DNA of 64,000 nucleotides, taken from contig CXTY01000005.1 of assembly GCA_001404055.1 (NCBI GenBank), positions 372,001-436,000 of the forward strand, in the 5' to 3' direction. This document shows, piece by piece, positions 60,655 through 64,000 of this stretch. The position numbers and the translations under genes are program-made. The number at the start of each line of letters is the position of its first letter. The stretch's first letter is position 1. Source of the DNA: Roseibium album (lineage in GTDB: Bacteria > Pseudomonadota > Alphaproteobacteria > Rhizobiales > Stappiaceae). The notes under the pieces are model-generated. The model saw nothing but the letters and a program-made list of their open reading frames with translations. It did no database searches and had not been told where the DNA came from.

Positions 60655-62046
60655 TTAAGCAGCAGGAATTGCCTTGAACAACCCCCAACGTGCGGTACTC
60701 CGCCTTGCTGTTTGCACTAGGATCAGGGCCGTTAGTCCGATCAACAGCGTGTCGGACAGAGGTCCAGCCAACCAGATCCCGACTTCACCGATGTAAAATG
60801 GCAGCAGCCACACCATCGGGATAAAGAAGAAATAAGGCCTGACAAGGCTTAGAAGTGCCGCGCGTTTCGCGTCGCCGATTGCCTGAAAGTAGCTTGCGAC
60901 AACAATGAGCGGTCCGGCTACAAAAAACATCGCAACCATGATGGGCAGAATTCGCGCAACCTCGTCAGCAACTGCAATGTCGTCAACAAACAGCAGGCTC
61001 AGAGGGCGGGCTGAAACAGACAGGATCAGCTGCGCGCCGAGGCAGTAGACAAATGCACCAACCAGCCCGATGCGAAGAGTACTGTCTGAACGGTGCCAGA
61101 GCTGCGCACCATAATTGTTACCTATCATTGCCTGCAGTGCGTACGTGAGCCCGAGAAGAGGCAAATAAGCGAAGGTCATGATACGGGTGGTAATGCCGAA
61201 GGCCGCAACAGTAACCTCATATCCGTTCATGCCGAAATGCTGAAGAGCAGCGAACGTGGACGCTGACCCAAAAGCGATGCCGATAAAGCTCAGGCTTTGT
61301 GGCGCACCGAGAGCAAGAATTGACAGCCAGTTCGATGACAACGGGAACCGGAATAGACTGCCGGACCGCAAGACTGTTCTTCCGCGCAAGCGAAAGCCAA
61401 GCACGATAGCAAGTGCTATCGACTGCGCCAGCGCCGTTCCATAGGCGGTACCTGCCACACCAAAATCGAAAATGGCAATCAGAACGTAGTTGAAGGCAAT
61501 GTTGGCCAGCGAGACAAAGACACTGGTGCCCGCCATCAGGCCTATACGGCCTTCGCTTCTCAAAGCATCAGAATTCACTGCCAGGACGAACAGAAGCGGC
61601 GAACACCAGAGGGTAATTGCCACATAGGTATAGCTCATCTCTGCAATCACCGATGAACCGTCAGCAGCAATGAGTGTTGCTTCGTGCCCAAACAGGAGGA
61701 GCAGGACTATAAGTAGAGAGCTGAACAAAAGCGCCAGTCCGTGAGCGCCTGAAAAGACCGCCTGGGCTGCTTCAATCCGGTTTCCGCCCAGATGACGTGC
61801 CAGCAAGCTGGACATGCCGTTGGATATCAGCGTCGCCAAGGCGACAAGCAGCATATAGGCCGGAAACATCAGGGTGACCGCGCTCAAGGCGTCCGGTCCG
61901 ATAAAAACGCCAATGAACATGGCGTCAACGACTGTCAGAAGTCCGTTCATGCTCATCACGAAAATGATGGGCAGGGCGGTTTTCAAAAGAGTGAGGCCAA
62001 GCGACCCCTGTGTGAACATGTTGGGGCGAGCCGTGTCTTGCGACAT
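60655..62046 (-). CDS. MATE family multidrug efflux transporter
   Basis: A 463-residue inner-membrane protein with 12 hydrophobic segments, in two halves as in NorM/DinF. Features include the early GSLGLTLLKTALPIIFVMSMNGLLTVVDAMFIG stretch (described in part) and the internal repeats FPAYMLLVALATLISNGMSSLLARHLG and FGITTRIMTFAYLPLLGLTYALQAMIGNNYGAQ (each given in part). MATE pumps expel cationic drugs using sodium or proton gradients. Substrate is unknown. It ends next to the terminator at 60619-60646. Confidence 0.93.
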   Translation of the reverse strand: MSQDTARPNMFTQGSLGLTLLKTALPIIFVMSMNGLLTVVDAMFIGVFIGPDALSAVTLMFPAYMLLVALATLISNGMSSLLARHLGGNRIEAAQAVFSGAHGLALLFSSLLIVLLLLFGHEATLIAADGSSVIAEMSYTYVAITLWCSPLLFVLAVNSDALRSEGRIGLMAGTSVFVSLANIAFNYVLIAIFDFGVAGTAYGTALAQSIALAIVLGFRLRGRTVLRSGSLFRFPLSSNWLSILALGAPQSLSFIGIAFGSASTFAALQHFGMNGYEVTVAAFGITTRIMTFAYLPLLGLTYALQAMIGNNYGAQLWHRSDSTLRIGLVGAFVYCLGAQLILSVSARPLSLLFVDDIAVADEVARILPIMVAMFFVAGPLIVVASYFQAIGDAKRAALLSLVRPYFFFIPMVWLLPFYIGEVGIWLAGPLSDTLLIGLTALILVQTARRSTARWGLFKAIPAA

Positions 62047-62437
62047 GCTTTTCTCCGATCATCGATCTTGAAACTTGGAGGAGCTCGCGTTGCCACCGGA
62101 GAAGGGATGCGCATAAAAACGGCAAAACTTCAAAGCCAGAATTTCACCATGACAATTAAGTCTGCGAGCGGCAGGTATCTGGAACCGGACGAGAAACTAC
62201 TCAGAACCACGCAGCGGCGTCAAGAGCAGAACCAGTTCAGCTGGTTTGTCGATCAGTTTGGCGCGGATATGTGACCGGAACAAAGCAGCTTTTTTAAGAA
62301 AGGAAAAACCGCAGTTCGCCCTACGCGATCCAGGATTACTCATCAACCCTTGACCTGATGCTGCCTCCATGGCACCTGTCGCCCACAAATCGGCAGGCGA
62401 CGCTTGCCGCAGAAAGCCAGATTTCGGAACTTTATCT
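62047..62437. other. Spacer between MATE and glyQ
   Basis: 391 bases between divergent genes. It contains one small open frame with a fair ribosome site (62107-62274), listed separately. No promoter or repeat is clear. Confidence 0.5.
62107..62274 (+). CDS. Possible small protein, 55 residues, unknown
   Basis: Open frame from ATG 62107 to TGA 62272-62274. GGAG lies 5 bases before the start. The product (starting MRIKTAKLQSQNF and ending SWFVDQFGADM) is charged and soluble with no recognised domain. It may be real or a chance frame; no homology can be claimed from memory. Confidence 0.3.
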   Translation: MRIKTAKLQSQNFTMTIKSASGRYLEPDEKLLRTTQRRQEQNQFSWFVDQFGADM

Positions 62438-63406
62438 ATGTCGACTGAAACCGTACCGGCGCATATGCGCCCGGAAAATTCCTTTCAAGGTTTGATCCTC
62501 ACCCTGCAACGCTATTGGGCCGACCAGGGCTGTGCGGTTCTTCAGCCTTACGACATGGAAGTCGGTGCAGGCACGTTCCACCCTGCAACAACACTCCGCT
62601 CGCTCGGTCCGCGTCCGTGGAAAGCAGCCTATGTGCAGCCGTCGCGTCGACCGACCGACGGTCGATATGGTGAAAACCCCAACCGGCTGCAGCATTATTA
62701 CCAGTTCCAGGTCATCTTGAAGCCGTCTCCGGATAACCTTCAGGACCTCTATCTCAATTCGCTTTACGCCATCGGACTGGATCCGAAGCTGCATGACATC
62801 CGCTTTGTGGAAGATGACTGGGAAAGCCCGACGCTTGGGGCCTGGGGGCTTGGCTGGGAGTGCTGGTGCGACGGTATGGAAGTGTCGCAGTTCACCTATT
62901 TTCAGCAGGTCGCAGGATTCGAATGTTCACCGGTGTCCGGTGAATTGACCTACGGCCTTGAGCGGCTTGCGATGTATATTCAGGGCGTCGATAACGTTTA
63001 CGACCTGAACTACAACGGTATGGAAGGTGAAGACAAAGTCACTTACGGCGATGTTTTCCTGCAGGCTGAACAGGAATATTCCCGTCACAACTTTGAACAC
63101 GCGGACACAGATATGCTGTTCCGTCACTTCAAGGATGCGGAAACCGAATGCGTTGCGATCCTGGAAGCAAGTGCAAAAGCGCGCGATGAAGCCGGAGCTG
63201 CCGTGCACCAGATGGTACTGCCAGCATATGATCAGTGCATCAAGGCCAGCCACGCATTTAACCTGCTTGATGCGCGCGGTGTGATTTCAGTGACCGAGCG
63301 CCAGAGTTACATTCTTCGCGTGCGTGAGTTGGCAAAAGCTTGTGGAGCAGCTTTCCTTGAGACGGAAGCTGGTGGCGTTGGCTATCACAACCAGGCAGCA
63401 GAATAA
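62438..63406 (+). CDS. glyQ: Glycyl-tRNA synthetase alpha subunit
   Basis: Forms the alpha2beta2 glycyl-tRNA synthetase with GlyS. The product has 322 residues. The class II motifs are readable: [20 protein letters not shown] at the start, the motif 2 loop [22 protein letters not shown] (given in part) and motif 3 [12 protein letters not shown] chose ATG 62438; ATG 62465 is also possible and would leave MRPENSFQG. glyS is not in the window (the LemA gene follows). The enzyme charges glycine, which also controls gcvT through the riboswitch in this window, but no regulatory link is implied. Confidence 0.96.
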   Translation: MSTETVPAHMRPENSFQGLILTLQRYWADQGCAVLQPYDMEVGAGTFHPATTLRSLGPRPWKAAYVQPSRRPTDGRYGENPNRLQHYYQFQVILKPSPDNLQDLYLNSLYAIGLDPKLHDIRFVEDDWESPTLGAWGLGWECWCDGMEVSQFTYFQQVAGFECSPVSGELTYGLERLAMYIQGVDNVYDLNYNGMEGEDKVTYGDVFLQAEQEYSRHNFEHADTDMLFRHFKDAETECVAILEASAKARDEAGAAVHQMVLPAYDQCIKASHAFNLLDARGVISVTERQSYILRVRELAKACGAAFLETEAGGVGYHNQAAE

Positions 63407-63493
63407 GTCGCTGAATTCCATTTTCTTTTTGCCCCGCAGATGACAACCAGGTGAAGTCCGGTTAGCCTCCTCGTGTTTTTTGCGGAGGTTTTC

Positions 63494-64000
63494 ATGACTA
63501 CCTGGTTTGTTCTTGCACTTCTGATTGCGCTCTCTGTCTTTGCTATCCTTCTTTACAATGGGCTCGTCAAAAAGCGTCAGATGGTGGAAGAAGGCTGGAG
63601 CGGGATTGATGTGCAGCTCAAGAGACGGGCTAATCTGATCCCCAACCTGGTGGAAACGGTCAAGGGCTATGCCTCCCACGAGCAGGAAACGCTCGATGCG
63701 GTTACAAAACTCCGCAGCCAGGTCAGTTCCCTGCCAAGGGATGATGTTGCAGGGCGCGCGAAAGCCGAAGGCGCGCTGTCACAGGCGTTGGGGCGGCTCT
63801 TTGCTGTTGCCGAGGCCTATCCGGACTTGAAGGCAAGCCAGAACTATTCGGAATTGCACCAGTCACTGGATGAGACTGAAGATGCCATCCAGATGGCACG
63901 CCGCTACTACAATGGTGCGGTAAGAGCACTCAATGTTGCTGTTGAGAGTTTCCCCTCCAACCTGATTGCAAACCAGTTCAAATTCGTAAAGGCCGAATAT
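63494..64000 (+). CDS. LemA family protein, 3' end cut by window
   Basis: The frame runs from ATG 63494 (GCGGAGG at 6 bases upstream) to the last base without a stop, giving 169 residues. A single N-terminal membrane helix (WFVLALLIALSVFAILLYN) is followed by the LemA motif WSGIDVQLKRRANLIPNLVETVKGYASHEQETL (given in part), then a helical bundle with AEAYPDLKASQNY and DAIQMARRYYNGAVRALN. LemA proteins are inner-membrane proteins with the helical part outside the cytoplasm; function is largely unknown, often next to a TPM-domain gene. Only the last part of the protein is missing. Confidence 0.93.
   Translation, partial: MTTWFVLALLIALSVFAILLYNGLVKKRQMVEEGWSGIDVQLKRRANLIPNLVETVKGYASHEQETLDAVTKLRSQVSSLPRDDVAGRAKAEGALSQALGRLFAVAEAYPDLKASQNYSELHQSLDETEDAIQMARRYYNGAVRALNVAVESFPSNLIANQFKFVKAEY

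Overview
The window is chromosomal DNA of an alphaproteobacterium. The Smc, CcrM (GANTC methylase), split F0 operon with both b and b' subunits, glycine-cleavage genes behind a tandem glycine riboswitch, bacterioferritin behind an Irr-type palindrome, and ETF-ubiquinone oxidoreductase all point to the order Hyphomicrobiales (Rhizobiales). The overall feel is of a marine Stappiaceae genome (Roseibium/Labrenzia), but the family assignment is inference. Nearly all genes are housekeeping or common metabolism. There are no rRNA or tRNA genes, no CRISPR array, no phage genes and no complete insertion sequence.

Layout. 1-6800 (+): the tail of a YqgE/AlgH gene, then thrC, an M16 protease, a GNAT enzyme and a large membrane GGDEF/EAL protein. 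6825-10201 (-): ispH-thrB-rnhA and a lipid-kinase-like gene. 10409-13459 (+): a lipoprotein, then a promoter, tandem glycine riboswitch and gcvT-gcvH-osmC, with gcvP absent. 13533-21546: small stress and detoxification modules, each with its own regulator and visible operators (two MarR, one HxlR), around tyrS, which has an attenuator-like leader. 21835-28698 (-): an aldehyde dehydrogenase with an AcoR-like regulator, ccrM, a Tag-like glycosylase, and an amino-acid ABC permease and binding protein without an ATPase. 29158-33328: amn, bfr, a frameshifted fasciclin gene and mutY. 33539-41227 (+): a DciA-like gene, a Tat-exported DsbA-like protein, smc, and the atpI-B-E-F'-F operon with a clear promoter and terminator. 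41423-50640: RNase HII, a radical SAM protein, a glycosyltransferase, glutathionyl-hydroquinone reductase, moaB, an aminotransferase, a ceramidase-like protein and malic enzyme. 50733-53926 (+): chorismate mutase, a PQQ-type sugar dehydrogenase and a DEAD-box helicase. 53927-55128: 1.2 kb with no convincing protein gene, containing a strong candidate structured RNA. 55129-64000: a small membrane protein, ETF-QO, family-4 uracil-DNA glycosylase, a PilZ protein, an S49 protease, a MATE pump, glyQ and a truncated lemA.

Regulation is unusually legible: glycine-responsive gcvTH, iron-responsive bfr, ligand- or redox-responsive glutathione transferases, and several intrinsic terminators. Five intergenic spacers carry palindromic repeats of the dispersed bacterial type. 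One 264-bp element with 32-bp inverted ends sits directly against the ribosome-binding site of the ABC binding-protein gene.

Most worth a second look are the candidate ~315-nt RNA at 54724-55041 (promoter with an embedded palindrome, nested long-range stems, 14-bp terminator), the inverted-repeat element at 28710-28973, the tyrS leader, and the one-base frameshift in the fasciclin gene.
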